Assembly: GCA_034509425.1 (NCBI GenBank)
Contig: JAVTVJ010000664.1
Location: forward strand, 62,001 to 126,000
From: Eopsaltria australis
Lineage: Eukaryota; Chordata; Aves; Passeriformes; Petroicidae
Direction: 5' to 3'
Length of the DNA: 64,000 nucleotides
A model generated the notes under the pieces. That model saw only the letters and a program-made list of their open reading frames with translations, was not told where the DNA came from and made no database searches. The position numbers and the translations under genes are program-made. How positions within the stretch are numbered: the stretch's first letter is position 1; every line of letters starts with the position of its first letter. Of the stretch, positions 46,055 through 57,459 are shown one piece after another.

Positions 46055-46571
46055 GTGCCATTTAGGTTCTGCCTGTTTTTCTTTCCTATGTTCCCTGTAC
46101 TCTTCACACACATATTTGTAGCTCTGTAGCCTATTGTGTCAGTGACTCATTTTCCCTCTACTTTCCCATGGCCTTTCCCCAGGCACAAAGACAAAACAAA
46201 TTCCAGAGCTCCAAGCCCCGGGGGTGCAAGGCCCCAGGGCTCTCTTGGCTCTTCCTGGGAACCAAGGCTGGGAAGAACTCTTGGAGATCCATTCCATGGA
46301 CAGAGCACAGCCAGTGCTGAGGGGGACTCCAGAGAAGGGGCTGGACCTGGGGGGGAATTGCATCACCACTTGTCCTCCTAATTGGTGCTTTTAATCAATT
46401 ATGCAAATTTCCTGGAACCTATAAAAATGTACTCAGCCCTGGAGGGGCTGGGCTTTTATGGACATCTTTCCATGACTGCCCCTGAAGGCCTTCAAATAAA
46501 GATCCCCTTTTATATTACCTCCTTACTAGAATTATCTCAGGTTTCATCTGCAGGTTGGGAAAAAGGCAACA
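46055..46571 (+). mobile_element. Family-A LTR, copy 3
   Basis: About 517 bp, inverted relative to copies 1 and 2. Promoter features read directly on the plus strand: AP-1 word TGACTCA (46143-46149), perfect octamer ATGCAAAT (46401-46408), TATAAAA (46420-46426), AATAAA (46495-46500) and terminal GGCAACA. TATA-to-AATAAA spacing of about 70 bp fits an LTR with a short R region. Of the three copies, this one keeps the most intact promoter and polyadenylation words. No exact target-site duplication is visible; CCAG lies before TGGTGCC and CTAG after the terminal CA. Confidence 0.87.
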
Positions 46572-47575
46572 CTAGCACAGGAGTTCAATTTTAAGTCCCC
46601 TTAACTTTACAATTTAAACCTGAATTTTGCATCAACGCAAAGTCTGGTTTAGCTTCTCTTAGTGGCCAAAATTGCCCATGGCAGAGACCCCATAAAAACT
46701 GCCCAAAGCTGCTGTGTCCTTTACCAGCAATTTCTCAGTGGATGATCAGTGTGGAAAGGCCCACACAAATAACGACTCACAAATTAAATGGCTCAGTAAA
46801 TAAAAAATGGGCTTATCAAGGACACAATAACCACAGTTGTGAGCCAGATCCTTCAGTGCAAGGAAAAGATTGGCACTAATGTGCCACATGCTTCATTTGT
46901 TTCTTCATTTGCAGAGGGAGCCATAAGGTTTAGGAAGGAATGACATTTATATTAAGGGAAAGAAAAAGGAAAAAAAGAATCAAGGCTCCTAAGCAACACA
47001 GCAAATAATATTGCCAACCTTGAGCAGTGAAAAATGGAGAGTCCATCATCCAAGAATCCAGGGATAAATAGTCGTGGGAATGGCTTTTGTGCTTACTTCA
47101 TGGAGTTTTTGTTTTAAAATAGTATTTTTTTCCCCCGGATTTTGAGGTTGTACAGGGTACTCATTTTGTATAACCAGGCTGTTATATGGCCAGCTAAAAG
47201 GCTGAGTAAATTCCAATTGCTTTTTCACTTTTTTTTTTCCTTCCCTCTTCCTTTTTTCCTCAAGCTGTAGCTCTGAGGAAAACCCCAAACTGCTGGACTC
47301 ATTGTAAAATTGCAAGAACACATGTCCTGGCACGTGTCACATCAGCTCTGTCCCAGCAGACAGCGGCTGCCTCTGCAGACAGCACACCTGAGACGTGCAA
47401 AGATGACAAACAGCACAGTGCTGCTGTCACCTCAGACCCTGCACTCTCCACGTGGAGCTCCTCTCTGTTCACCCATGGCCTGGGATGGATCACGCTGTGA
47501 CAAGCAGGGAGGGAGTTGTCCCAAAACCAGAAGTGTCAACAAAACTGCGGGAAAAACAAAAACCCTCCAACAACA
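46572..47575. other. Unique noncoding stretch, no gene seen
   Basis: T runs lie near 47125-47135 and 47228-47240. No recognisable gene or recent repeat is present. Confidence 0.45.
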
Positions 47576-47950
47576 TTTTCAATGTTAGAGAGTCAAGGCG
47601 TTACTTTGTGTTCTGGCCAGGATGTACCACAGAAATCATCTCATCCACACACAGCCCAGGTGTGCAGAGAGAATCATTCCATAATACATGGCTTTTACAG
47701 GATTTTTCAGGTCTTTTATACAGCCCAAACTCATAGAAACCAATTGGGTCAGTGTTCATTGGTCCCAAGCTGAACAACCTCCAGAATTCAGTTTTTCATT
47801 GGACCCAAATCCCCTCATCTCCGATATTAATTAGATCTTCATTCCTTGGTTTTCTTGTCAGTCTTTTCCTTTTCTTGTCAGTCTTTTCAGGAGGAGATGT
47901 CTCCAACTGTGCCAGAAGCAGAGTCTGGGGTAGATGTTTGTAGATGGCCA
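47576..47950 (-). mobile_element. LTR-like retroviral fragment
   Basis: ACATGGCTTTTACAGGATTT, CTTTTATACAGCCCAAAC, TCATAGAAACCAATTGG and TCAGTGTTCATTGGTCCCAA resemble, in order, the promoter half of common songbird LTRs read in reverse. The TATA would be the reverse complement at about 47714-47721. Ends are not defined and no target-site duplication was seen. It contains a 20-bp tandem duplication at 47850-47889. Confidence 0.4.
47850..47889. repeat. 20-bp tandem duplication
   Basis: TTTTCTTGTCAGTCTTTTCC is followed directly by the same 20-mer with a single last-base change (C to A). Confidence 0.93.
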
Positions 47951-50585
47951 CTGATGTTCCACTCATGTTCCATTGATGCCTTTCTTATCTCTCTGGGTAT
48001 CTGTGGTCTACTCCCAGCCTGTTGGGATGTTAAACCCATCAGACCTCACCTCGAGGAACAATCCCCTGGAAAGAAGCTTCAGTTCTCTTCCCCCGGGGCA
48101 AAGGTGAACAAACCTGGCTAAAGTTATATAAAAATATTTTTAAACCGGTGTGTTTTCAAACAGAAGCACTGCTTGGACAGCATCAGAGCTCAGTGCCACT
48201 CCACACCAACAAACACAAGCACTAATCCTGCATGTTTCCAGGTTGGGGATGCTGTGCAGGCTGCAGAGGATGCTCAGGAACTGGATCTCCCCATCCACAG
48301 CCAGACCAGGTGCGGGATGGAGGGAGGGCAGCGCTGCCACCGTGTCCCAGGGTTGGGTGTCCTGGTCACTGGGTGCTGGGCCTGTCCTCCCTCCTCTGAA
48401 CCTCGTGTTCTCCCAGTCTCATTTCCAAAGGGTGTTATTTCACTGCTGCCTCCCAGATAATGTAACTGAATCATTCAATTGAGCATAAAATAGAAATTTG
48501 GCTTCTTATCTGCTGGGAAACCAGCTTTACTATTTTCTTTCTGCAAAATACATTTTTCACTATCTTATCTTCTAATAAACAATCCCAGCTTTGCAGGCTG
48601 CAGAAATGTTCTGAACGCATTTAAGAGACATTTTTTCCCCCCTCTCCCCCTCCTCCCCTCTCCTCTTCCCCTTATCCCCCCTTTCCACCCTTTAAAACGT
48701 CTGTTTTAAAGACATATTTTTAAAAGGGACCCAATTTGTATTCCATCTTCCTTTGGTGAGGGTATATATTTTTCATAAGCCCATCCTTTGCTTCTGAGGC
48801 CTCTCTCCCTTGGTTTAATTTTCATTCCCGTCTCCCTTTCTTCCCCTGTACAGAACTGAGACACCAAATCCCCCCCCACAACCCAAATGTTTTCTCTTGT
48901 TTGGGAAAAAAGGCAATTCAGGCTTAAAAACTGCCCTCCCCTCCCCTGGCCCTGCCTCGCCTATCGGAAACCGAACGTGTCAGTGAAAGGTCAGCTATGA
49001 ATTTTTAAAGCTTTCTATCTCACTCAGGCTGACATCAAAAGCATTAACAGCAGCACTAAATCAGGCAGCGAGGGGGAATTAGAATATGCAACAGGCCCAG
49101 CGACACAGCCGGATTATTCAGAGGCTCCTCTCAGGAGGGGAGAGGGAACCGCACCGAAAGTCGGTGTCAAGACACTGATTTCTTGCTCGTCCGCCCTCCT
49201 CCTCGGGCAATCACACCCGTGAGCTGCCTCCTGCGAGGGATCCGTGCAGAACAGGGCAGGGGATGGAAATGTGAGAGATGCATCACGCACTGGGGCCACT
49301 GCTGCAAATGGGAAGCTGGGCTGGGAGGGGATTTCATCATCTCCCCCTCGGATAGGAGGCCATGGTTGTCTCCTCGCATCTCCTGGGTATCCATCCTCTG
49401 GGTTAAAGCTCAAAAAATGGCTCAGCTTGTTCTTTCTAGACCCAGTTAAGAAGGGCAAAGGAAGAAAAATCAATGTAACTCCTGCAGAAATGAGCAAATT
49501 GTAGGAGAGCTCGAGTACCGTGTCCCAGAAGGTCTGTTCCAAAACGGACCTGGATCGTCGGGGTCACACACACTCTGAGGACCTCCCTCAGCAATCACCT
49601 CTGAGGCTCCCCTTCCTTGGAATTGCCTTTTCCTCATGCTCAACAGCTGGCTACGTCACCAGGCAGATTTGTTTTGGAGAGAAGACACCCAGATTTGCTG
49701 TAGGAAGGATCTGCAGCAACATCCCCATAGCAGCAATGTGTCATTTTGCTGCTTTCTTGGCAGGCTGGGGCTAAGCCCTCATAATTTGTGTATCTTTTCC
49801 ATTAAAAAAGTGCTGCATCCCGAGGTTGGAGTGCACAGCATGCCCTGCAACAGCAGAACATGGGCACAGTTCAGGAGGTGATTTGTTATTCATTGACCAT
49901 TTAGCAATTTGGCAGCTGGGAGCAGAACTTTCCCTGTCAGGACTCCTGCACACAGAGCAGACAGTTTGTGCAGCATGGACATGTTGCAGTGGAAACAAAG
50001 GATGTTCCCACTGAAAGGAAAAGTCAAGTTAAAAAACCTCTGGCTCACGAAGCCTGCCTTGGCCTCTCTGCAAATCGTTAAATTGGAGTGCAGGGATTTT
50101 CAGGAACATCATCTGGGAAAATTTTATTAAAATGTGGGTGATATCTGGTCTGAAATCTTCTGTCCCCGTGCTGTGACAGCCTGATATGGGTCTGGTTTCC
50201 CATTAGCCACTACCAGCTTGGGAACTCCCAGCTGGCCCCACTGAACCTGCAAAGAGCTGCCACCAACTGCAAAGGGACAAATGCTGAACCTTCAGCAGCA
50301 CATCTTTGACACCTTCCCACCATTTCATCTCCTGTTCCTTTCCAAGCCCTACTCCATTCTTGACGGGCTCTTTTCAGGCTGTTTCTTGATTTCAAGGATG
50401 GAATTGATCAAAAATGGAAGACTTCTGCTTTTCATTTAAATTTAAAATGCTTCATGGAAATGTGTTTATTTTTAACAGAATGCATGTTTGTCCTTGATCT
50501 CCAATGTGTGACCATTTAGTTTCAGCCCTTTATTCACATCAAATTTACAGCATAGATAATATGAGCTCCCTGCCCACATCAGTAC
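47951..50585. other. Noncoding stretch with pyrimidine run and candidate conserved element
   Basis: A C/T-rich run lies at about 48632-48690. The part at about 48930-49240 carries unusual CpG-bearing words (TATCGGAAACCGAACGTG, GAACCGCACCGAAAGTCGG, CTCGTCCGCCCTCCTCCTCG) and the AT-rich TATGAATTTTTAAAGC. It may be a regulatory element, but nothing proves it. No gene is seen. Confidence 0.4.
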
Positions 50586-50634
50586 CTGGATGATCTTTAA
50601 GGTCCCTTCCAACCCAAACCATTCTATGATTCTA
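50586..50634 (+). mobile_element. CR1 LINE extreme 3' end
   Basis: CTGGATGATCTTTAAGGTCC, then CTTCCAACCCAAACCATTCT and ATGATTCTA form a near-consensus avian CR1 terminus of only about 50 bp. This is extreme 5' truncation, which is usual for CR1. The good match suggests a fairly young copy. Confidence 0.93.
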
Positions 50635-52589
50635 ATATTAATTATGTCATGCTTTTATCTTACATTTCTAAAATAACAAATTTATTTATTTCATTTTGCA
50701 TTGCAAAGTTTTTAAATCACTGAATTATGTCCTTCTTTCTGAGACAATTGTGTAGGATGGAGGGGAGAAGGCATTTTCCATTGAGGGGGAAGGTCACATT
50801 TCCATTTGGTTAAAAAATGCCAACATAGTGACTTTTTTTTCCCATTCTGGATGGAAACAAATCCCAATGTGTCACAGCTGAACAGAAATTCTGTTTTCCA
50901 AACAGCTTCCATTTCCATCTGTCCATAGTGAATCGCTGTCCATCCATCCACACAATCTTTCAGCCTTATTTTTCATCCAGTTTTTTCTCTGTGTTTACAT
51001 CTCTCCATCTGGCTGCCCGTATGCTCCTGGATATCTCCATTTACCCTTCCATGGAGCTAATCTTCCACCAGCAGAACATTCACCAAAGGCTTGGAGACCA
51101 ACCACGCTCATTTCTGAGCTCAGATATGAAGCGGCAGAGAGGAATTATTGATAAAAAGTTTTGCGTCTCTGACTGAAGAACTGTGGGACTGATGAAGAAA
51201 AAATAGGTCCTGAACTTTAGGGATGCTTGGTGTTTGTTTAGTGAGTGGGACAAGGTATTTAAGCAGGATGGATTAGGTGTGATTTGTGCCTATTGGAAGC
51301 TCCACGGTTTTTCCTGGTGCTGGGAGATGCTGCTGTGTGTTTATCCCCCAGTTTCTCTCACACTGTTTTGGCAGGGGGCCCAACTTTCCCTAGCTGAGCA
51401 TGGCCATAAAGCCATGAGAGTGCCCCATGTTGTTCCATGTCTAAAACCCACGTCTGATCATTGCCATGGCCCATAAAGCCTCCATAAACCTGGGCAATGA
51501 GCTGTGGCGAGGGACACGGGGGCTCATTCCTGGCTGGCACAAGGCCAGCCCTGAGCTGGCGGCCACTGTGGAGTCTGTGCCCTGTCACCTCCACAGGAGT
51601 GGCCCCAAATCTCCACCCAGAGGACATCATGCTCTGTCCTGGGCTTCTCTTCCTGCAGAAAAAGTCTCCCTAACCTTATTCCAAGCCTTCTGCTTGCACA
51701 TCTGACTGCAAAGGAATAAATTCAATACTAGTGGTGGGCTACAAGATCCAGCGAGTCTTCTTTCAGTCATGCCAAAAAAAGCCTGGAAGTGATTCCTACC
51801 AGTGCTCACCCAGTTCAGATGATGTAAAAATCCTTGATCCATGGATCAGGACCGTTGCTGAACTCATCCCTTATCCCCACCCAAGTGGCAGCTCCTGGGC
51901 AGCATTTCCATTTCTCTTTGGGCTGGATGAAAGCTCAGAATTCTGGGCAGTGGGTGCATTTCACTGCACAACACTCAGTGCCCTGCTGTCGTCTAGAGAG
52001 GAGTTCACTAATGTGAGGAAAAGGACCAGGATAATCAAAGATCCTGGTGGATTTAGGATTTTGAAGAGCAGTGAGATAATATCTAACTGCATTAAACTTC
52101 TGTCAATAAACCAATCTGGAAGAATAACACCCAATTAAACCTGCACAGATTTCCTTACACTAAATACATTTTTTCCCCCAAATTCCACTTATTTTTACCC
52201 CTTTTTTTCTTTGCATTTTCATTTTCCAGAGGCTGAAATGTGTGGGTCCTTCTAGTTCTTTTTCACTTGCTAAAGATCTCTTTATTGCCACAGCAACACT
52301 TTTTATTTACTTAATATAGAAAAAGTCATGTCTGTATTTGTCAGCTAACCAAATTATCTTCAAGCAAAATAAGATTTTAAATCTCAAAACAGGGAAAACT
52401 AGGGGAAAAAATGTCAAGTGCTCGGAAAGCAAAAAGGATCTATAACATATATTAATGTACAGTCCCACACCAAAGGGCAGAGAATATACAGGAACACATA
52501 AATCAGGGAGAAACCTGAGTGACAAATGAGTTGTTTCTCTTGATTGAATATTGGTGAAATTTGAGTGGCACAGCATTAGGGGAAAGGTG
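50635..52589. other. Unique noncoding stretch, no gene seen
   Basis: The GC-richer part at about 51360-51640 (for example GGCCATAAAGCCATGAGAG and GAGCTGGCGGCCACTG) differs in texture from its flanks and might be an unrecognised repeat. Frames of up to 135 codons (51731-52138) show no family features. Confidence 0.45.
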
Positions 52590-52905
52590 GGCAAAGTGGA
52601 GAGAATCCAGAACAGCAAGAATGATCAGAGAAAGGAGAAAGACAGAGGGACTTGGGGGTGCTTAAGCAGAACAGGTAAAGAAGGTATTGGGAGGTGATCT
52701 CCTTCCAAAGAATAAAAGATTCAAAAAGAAGGATCCAGGGCAATAAACACTGGGCCTGAAGTGCAGCAGAGGTGTTCGTGTCAAGCTTTAGGAAAAAGAT
52801 TTTCTCGTTCCAGGAAATGAAGCAGTGGAACACATTGCCTCAGAATTGTGTTGGTCCCCGTCTCAGCAAGTCTTTGGGAACAGGACTAAACCAAGGTCTG
52901 GAACA
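52590..52905 (+). mobile_element. Old, diverged CR1 LINE 3' region
   Basis: AGAACAGCAAGAATGATCAG, CTGGGCCTGAAGTGCAGCA, TTAGGAAAAAGATTTTCTCG, then AAGCAGTGGAACACATTGCC and TGGGAACAGGACTAAACCA follow the order of the older CR1 subfamilies shared among birds, turtles and crocodilians (polymerase end). All frames are destroyed and no 3' tail repeat is left, which fits an older insertion than the copies at 11.3, 50.6 or 56.9 kb. Confidence 0.7.
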
Positions 52906-53209
52906 GCAGGAATTGAGCTCATTCAGCTCTAGGCTGGAGAGCAGAACAGGTAACCCCTTGAGATCTCTCTGTCCATGCTCTCTGAAGGTCTGTAACCCAG
53001 AAATCCTTTAATGTGGTCCCTGCATGTCACATCAGGGGCACCTGAGATGCCAATTGCTTCATGGACACATGTTGTGATTTCTGGATTCTCCTCCTGGAAG
53101 GCTTGCAAAGCTCTGGCAAATACAGGGTATGCTGAGTATCCCATTTGGCTCTGGGATACTTCCTGAAAATCTACTTACTATTGAAAGTTACCAAGCTATA
53201 AGTTGTATT
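52906..53209. other. Unique noncoding spacer
   Basis: Nothing recognisable. Confidence 0.4.
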
Positions 53210-53290
53210 ATTAACGCTATTATTTATTATTTACAAAGTGCCGAGTGTGTGCTGGGTGCTTATGTGGTTATACACTGAGTTAGTCTGGAG
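53210..53290 (+). mobile_element. Possible MIR-type SINE core
   Basis: TATTATTTATTATTTACAAA, then GTGCCGAGTGTGTGCTGGGT and GCTTATGTGG resemble the MIR core in which ACTATGTGCCAGGCACTGTG is followed by CTAAGCGCTT. About 230 bp downstream, GAGGAAACTGAACACCCTGG and TGTCACACAGCAAAG recall the rest of a MIR. The call is tentative because each piece is short. Confidence 0.35.
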
Positions 53291-56200
53291 CTGCAGAGAC
53301 TCCTGAATTATGAGGTGATGTTATTACCTGCAGCCTTTGCATCAGAATGATATTTTTCATTTACTCTGGTTGGCTCCTTCATCCTGTGAGGGGCTGAGCA
53401 AGGTCTGTGAATTTTGAGTCATTAATGTACTGGATCAGACACCGAAAACAGGCTGAGAGGGAAAGGGTACCCAGGTTTTGCAGGTGGAGGGTGGTATTTG
53501 TGCTCCGAGGAAACTGAACACCCTGGTGTCACACAGCAAAGCACCAACACTCTCAAATTATTCTGCTGCTGGTTATTTTTACCGACTTGAATGAGGCAGT
53601 TGTTGTGCTTGGGAATGGAAAGTCTTCATTCCCTTATGGACTCAGGCTTTGGATCCTGTAGCAACAACTTCCATACCCTCATTGCAAGGCACATCCCAAC
53701 GTATTCCCTTTCATATCAACCCTCTTTCTACCCCCACTCAAGACAAAGACAGGCTGCTCTTCTCCGAGACAGGAATATCTGTTAGATCTTCTCTGTTCCT
53801 CTCAATCCTTGCCACTGTGTTGCTATGCACTCACTCACACTGTAGTTCTAACAAGACTAAATATTCAAATATTTTGATCTCTCTTTCCACAGTATTTATT
53901 CATGCTTTACACAATGATAATTTATAGCACAGTTCTTGCCTTTTTGGTGGCACACCCGTTGACTTCCCTGTAAAGACAGATGAAATAAACAGGATTTTAA
54001 AACTATCAGCAGTCAGAGAGGGGCATCTTTACCCATTTAAAGAACCAGACTTTTTTTTGTGATCGTCACCTGGTCAGTTCTCATAACTACACTACAGGAG
54101 TAGGACATCATCACATCCATACCTCCAACCGCAATTTTAACCAGAAGAGAGTCTGTCCTCTGGCTTAATGAAGTAAATGAGACCTCGGGTAATATTGTCT
54201 GTGTAATTGACACAGTTCTCTGGGAAACATTACACTTTATAATGAAAATACTGTATATAATTAGGATCTAATAGGAAGAAAATAGTAATTAGGCAGAATT
54301 AACTGAAAAGAAGCAATCAAGCAAATAAAGGTTATTCTCTGGAGAGGATCCTTTGGGGTGCAAATGTGTACATCCTCTGATTGTAAAGAAGTCACAGTAA
54401 TTAACAAGAGTCTTTTCATTGCGTAAGAAGAGGCTAACACTGCCTACTGGAATGACCCTGAAAATGTGAAATTGCTGTTCCAGGGCTGGGCTTCCCCAGG
54501 GGTTGTGGAAGGAGGCTGTGCCCAACACTGGATGTGCTGCAGAGCTCAGGGAGGCTGCCACGCCTTTAACTCAGGTCTTGCCCCAGCTCTTGTGGACACC
54601 TCCTGCTCCTCACTTTCTGCTCTTCACTTTCCCCTCTCATGGCCAGAGATCTGTCAGCAGAGAGCTCAGAGCAGTGCATGACACGAAAGAGATTTAATCC
54701 AGTATTTCTCATAAGCAGAAACCATAAGCAAACAAAACAGATGAGCCCAGGACTCACTTTAAAGCAGTTCTTGTTGCTTAACACTATTTCTTCCATTCTT
54801 ACTTATTTTTCTACTTTGTCTATCTATGCATTGATCTTTTGAGTAAAGATTTACTGCAACTATCAACACAGCACTTAGCATAAATTAACAAGAATGGCTT
54901 CATGGATTTTTTGTTTTTATTCACATAGATCAAAAGTGAAGTTCTCACACAGCTCCTGCTTTGGGGGAGATCTTCTTAAATTACATAAACTTTTAGCAAT
55001 TAATTTCCCACTTCAATCGCTAATGTGTGTGGCATGAACCACAAACTTTTCTTGCCTCAAGATAAATTAATAGGACCTTTTTTTCAATTTAATTCCTTCA
55101 GAAAACATCAGGTATTTTCTCTTAAGTGGGTACAAAAATCATGTCTCTTTAATGTGATGCCCAGTGACACCCTGAGTGCAGCTGAAACTCCCCTTTTTGC
55201 AGTTCAAAGTTATCCAAAAGTGAGAGAGATTCCCACAGGAATGGTTGCTATTGTCAAACCAGGTTTTTTGGAGTTGGATGGGGGGTTTGGTTGGTTTTTT
55301 TGTTTCTTTGCTTTTTGTTTGGTCATGTTTGGAACTTTTTTCTCCTTTTAAAGAATGAAAGGAAATGATGAGTATTTGATGAAAGGAAAAAGTGGGTGAG
55401 GGGAACCTAGAGAGTGAGAAATATGTTTTTGAAATAATTTCACTTAAACTTACATCAAATTTTGCACTTAATTCTTGAAAGGAATATTTTTCTTGTCTTT
55501 TATTCTGCCTGCTGGTGATCCTGACCAAGAGAAAACCATTTTGGACCACTGAGGTAAGTGTGTCTCAAAGAATGATTTCTCTTTCTTTCAGAACTTTCGT
55601 TTCTGTCCACCTCTTTTCCCACTTTTTTTCCCCTACAGAACTATTCACTCAATTCAGTGCAACTTCACTGCCACTTTTAGCCCCGATTTTTCCAACAAAA
55701 TTACCACTTCTTTAAAACTTTAGATCAACCCCTACAAAATAATACCACCCCCGAACTCTTTGTGACACCTTTGAGGCCAATATGTAAAAAAATATCCCAT
55801 GGTAGCCGAGAATTAATGTTATTATTGCTCTCAGCTATCACAGGAAAAGTGTGATCCAGATGAGTATCTAATGGCCAATTGTGCACACCAAAAGTGAGAT
55901 GAAAAACTTCAGCAAGTTCAAAGTTTGGAGTCCAATTATGTTCTGTCTTGCGGGTGCTCTATAGGGGGGGAAAGTAATGTCCCTCCAAGCACTGCATATC
56001 ATTGCAATATCTAACAAATCCTCTGGCTCTCCAGCAAGGAGTTCAAAGAAAAAGCATCATCAGCTCAAATAATTACTGCCCATATTAAGTGTTTTAATAT
56101 TGCAGATGGATGTAAAAGGCAAAGGACAATGGCTCAAGCACAAAGCCCGGTGAAGCACGATCTGGGAAAGGCCACAGATATCCAATACCATGTCCTTTCC

Positions 56201-56867
56201 CCTGCTCTGTTCTCTGCAATATTAAACCACTTCATCTGTAATTGCACAAGCTTACGATGCCTTGGCTTTGAACTCCCCGTAAGGGTCCCACAGGATTTGT
56301 CAGATGTTTCTAAAACAAAGCCTACCAGGAGCCTGAAAGGTCTCTCAGTAGCTATGACAATGGTTTAATGGACTATAATTTCCAGTAAAGGGATCTAATT
56401 TAATATTTTCGCCTATCATGTAAGCAAGGCACCAGCTGGGAGAAAGGAATGAAAATTATAGCAAGAGACAATCAAGGTGAACGGTGCTGGAAAATCATAA
56501 CTCACCAACAGGCACTGAACTCAGTGCAGGAGCCTGGCTCAGACATGGATTGTGTTTTTCTCTCAGCTGAGTGAAAAGCACACCAGACTTGGAGCCTGGG
56601 GTAAAGATGTGTCATTCATCTCCCAGGTGGCACTCAGGCAAACCCTTCCTCCCCTCTGTTCTCCTTCTGGATTTGTCTTGTCTTGCAAGGTTAAAAACTC
56701 TTTTCTACCATGGACAGTTCCTCATGCTGAGTACGTGTGATGGAAACACCCTTGAGATGGTGCTTGAATCCATAGAACACGCAGGAAAGGAAAGGCTGTC
56801 CAAGGTTCCCCAGGACCAACCCCACCATTCTCCTTAGCAAACAGCCAGCACAATCCTCTTGTAGATA
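53291..56867. other. Unique noncoding stretch, no gene seen
   Basis: T-rich runs lie near 55262-55345. The part at about 55800-56300 is enhancer-like in texture (CGAGAATTAATGTTATTATT, CAATATTAAACCACTTC). Frames of up to 136 codons show no family features. Confidence 0.45.
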
Positions 56868-57459
56868 TTTGGCATCCTGGCCTGGACCAGGAATGGTGTG
56901 GCCAGCAGAACCAGGGAATTCATTCTTCCCCTGTACTTGGCACTGGTGAGGCCACACCTCGAGTGCTGTGTCCAGTTCTGGGCACCTCAGTTTAGGAAGG
57001 ACATGGAGGGGCTGGAGTTCATCCAGAGGAGGGCAGCCAGGCTGGTGAGGGGCTTGGAACATAAGCCCTGTGAGGAACGGCTGAGGGAGCTGGGGTTGTT
57101 TAGCCTGGAAAAAAAGGGAGGCTCAGGGTGACCTTATCACTCTCTACTGCTCCCTGAAAGGAGGTTGTGGTCAGGTGGGGGTCAGACTCTTCTCCCAGGC
57201 AACCACTGACAGAACGAGAGGACACAGCCTTAAGCTGTGCCAGGGGAAATTTAGGTTGGACATCAGGATAAAATTCTTCACTGAAAGAGTGACTGGGCAC
57301 TGGAATTGTCTGGCCAGGGAAGTGCTGGAGTCACCATCCCTGGATGTGTTTAAAAAAAGACTGGACGTGGCACTCAGTGCCCTGGTTTAGTTGATGAGGA
57401 GGTGTTAGGTCATAGGTTGGATTTGATAATCTTAAAGGTCTTAATTCTATGATTCTGTG
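56868..57459 (+). mobile_element. CR1 LINE 3' region with polymerase remnant
   Basis: The longest CR1 copy in the window, about 590 bp. The DNA runs from TTTGGCATCCTGGCCTGGAC through GGTGAGGCCACACCTCGAG and GAGGAACGGCTGAGGGAGCT to an ATTCTATGATTCT tail. The frame at 56898-57131 encodes residues typical of the CR1 ORF2 C-terminal part ([29 protein letters not shown]). The rest (57175-57390, for example DRTRGHSLKL) lies in a different frame, so a frameshift separates them. The catalytic reverse-transcriptase core and the endonuclease domain are missing through 5' truncation. The copy cannot move. Confidence 0.95.
56898..57390 (+). pseudogene. Truncated, frameshifted CR1 ORF2 C-terminus
   Basis: Two frames together cover the last roughly 150 residues of a non-LTR retrotransposon polymerase. 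The first (78 codons) ends at a stop at about 57129. The second, shifted by one base, runs to 57390. Known family role: ORF2 carries endonuclease and reverse transcriptase for target-primed insertion. Only the region after the catalytic core is here, so no activity is expected. Confidence 0.85.
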
